64,000 nucleotides of DNA from Dromaius novaehollandiae (lineage: Eukaryota > Chordata > Aves > Casuariiformes > Dromaiidae). The stretch spans positions 24,643,501 through 24,707,500 of the forward strand of contig NC_088099.1 of the NCBI RefSeq assembly GCF_036370855.1, given 5' to 3'. This document shows, one piece after another, positions 63,646 through 64,000 of this stretch. The first letter of the stretch is position 1. Each line of letters begins with the position of its first letter. The position numbers and the translations under genes were made by a program. The notes under the pieces are model-generated. The model saw only the letters and a list, made by a program, of their open reading frames with translations. It had not been told where the DNA came from and ran no database searches.

Positions 63646-64000
63646 CTAGGAGGAAACAAAGGAAAGAAAGAAAAAAAGTGGAGGTTAAAATAGTCTGTTA
63701 AACTTCAAAACAAATGGAATTTACACTACACAGTAAGTTTTATGGAATGTGCCAATTTTGGGACTAATCTGAGACTGCTGAAGTGAAACATTTATAAATA
63801 TTAAGGCTCTTATTCTTTTAAATAAAGGTTGGATGGACCTAGGTGAAATATCATTTTTGGTCTTTCTTCCTGTCAACAACGCTGCTGCTTTTTGCTAGCA
63901 CACACATACTGCCTAGTGATTGTCATATATACGAAAATGCAGAGAGAATGGCGAAAGTCAGCTCAGAGATCCAAGCTTTTTTATGCTCTAGTGCTAATCC
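63646..64000. other. STEAP4 last intron (partial)
   Basis: Non-coding sequence upstream of the STEAP4 acceptor on the minus strand. No further exon is visible before the window ends. Confidence 0.75.

Overview
The window is nuclear vertebrate DNA, most likely from a bird or another sauropsid. Genes are split into many small exons with GT-AG introns of moderate length. One CpG island marks a promoter. The only clear interspersed repeats are CR1-type LINE fragments, and the introns are compact. Gene order is ADAM22 (+), SRI (-), STEAP4 (-), the same neighbourhood as human 7q21. The species cannot be fixed from the sequence alone.

Layout: positions 1-1802 are ADAM22 intron carrying an old CR1 copy. 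From 1803 to 28755 lie the last eleven recognisable coding exons of ADAM22: the end of the cysteine-rich region, the EGF-like module, the transmembrane helix and the whole cytoplasmic tail, ending in a PDZ ligand (ETSI). Two 87-nt in-frame alternative segments and an 18-nt microexon lie in the tail. The ADAM22 3' UTR starts at 28756. An AT-rich, gene-free stretch of about 10 kb separates it from the convergent SRI (sorcin) gene. SRI is complete: eight coding exons on the minus strand, from ATG at 46426 to the stop at 38956, giving 198 residues. Its CpG-island promoter covers about 45950-47150. From about 47.4 to 63.2 kb is intergenic DNA with one good CR1 fragment and several microsatellites. 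The last coding exon of STEAP4 lies on the minus strand at 63376-63645, and the rest of that gene is outside the window.

The three genes share no pathway and are simply neighbours. ADAM22 is a catalytically inactive ADAM that acts as the synaptic LGI1 receptor. Sorcin is a penta-EF-hand calcium sensor. STEAP4 is a haem-containing metalloreductase.

I found no wholly new system. The points most worth a second look are the alternative-splicing architecture of the ADAM22 tail, a perfect 13-bp hairpin in the ADAM22 3' UTR, two hairpin/palindrome elements in introns (15242-15334 and 43590-43642), an unexplained open frame diverging from the SRI promoter, and a base-composition shift suggesting a long SRI 3' UTR. 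Family statements and comparisons with human proteins come from memory, because no alignment could be run.
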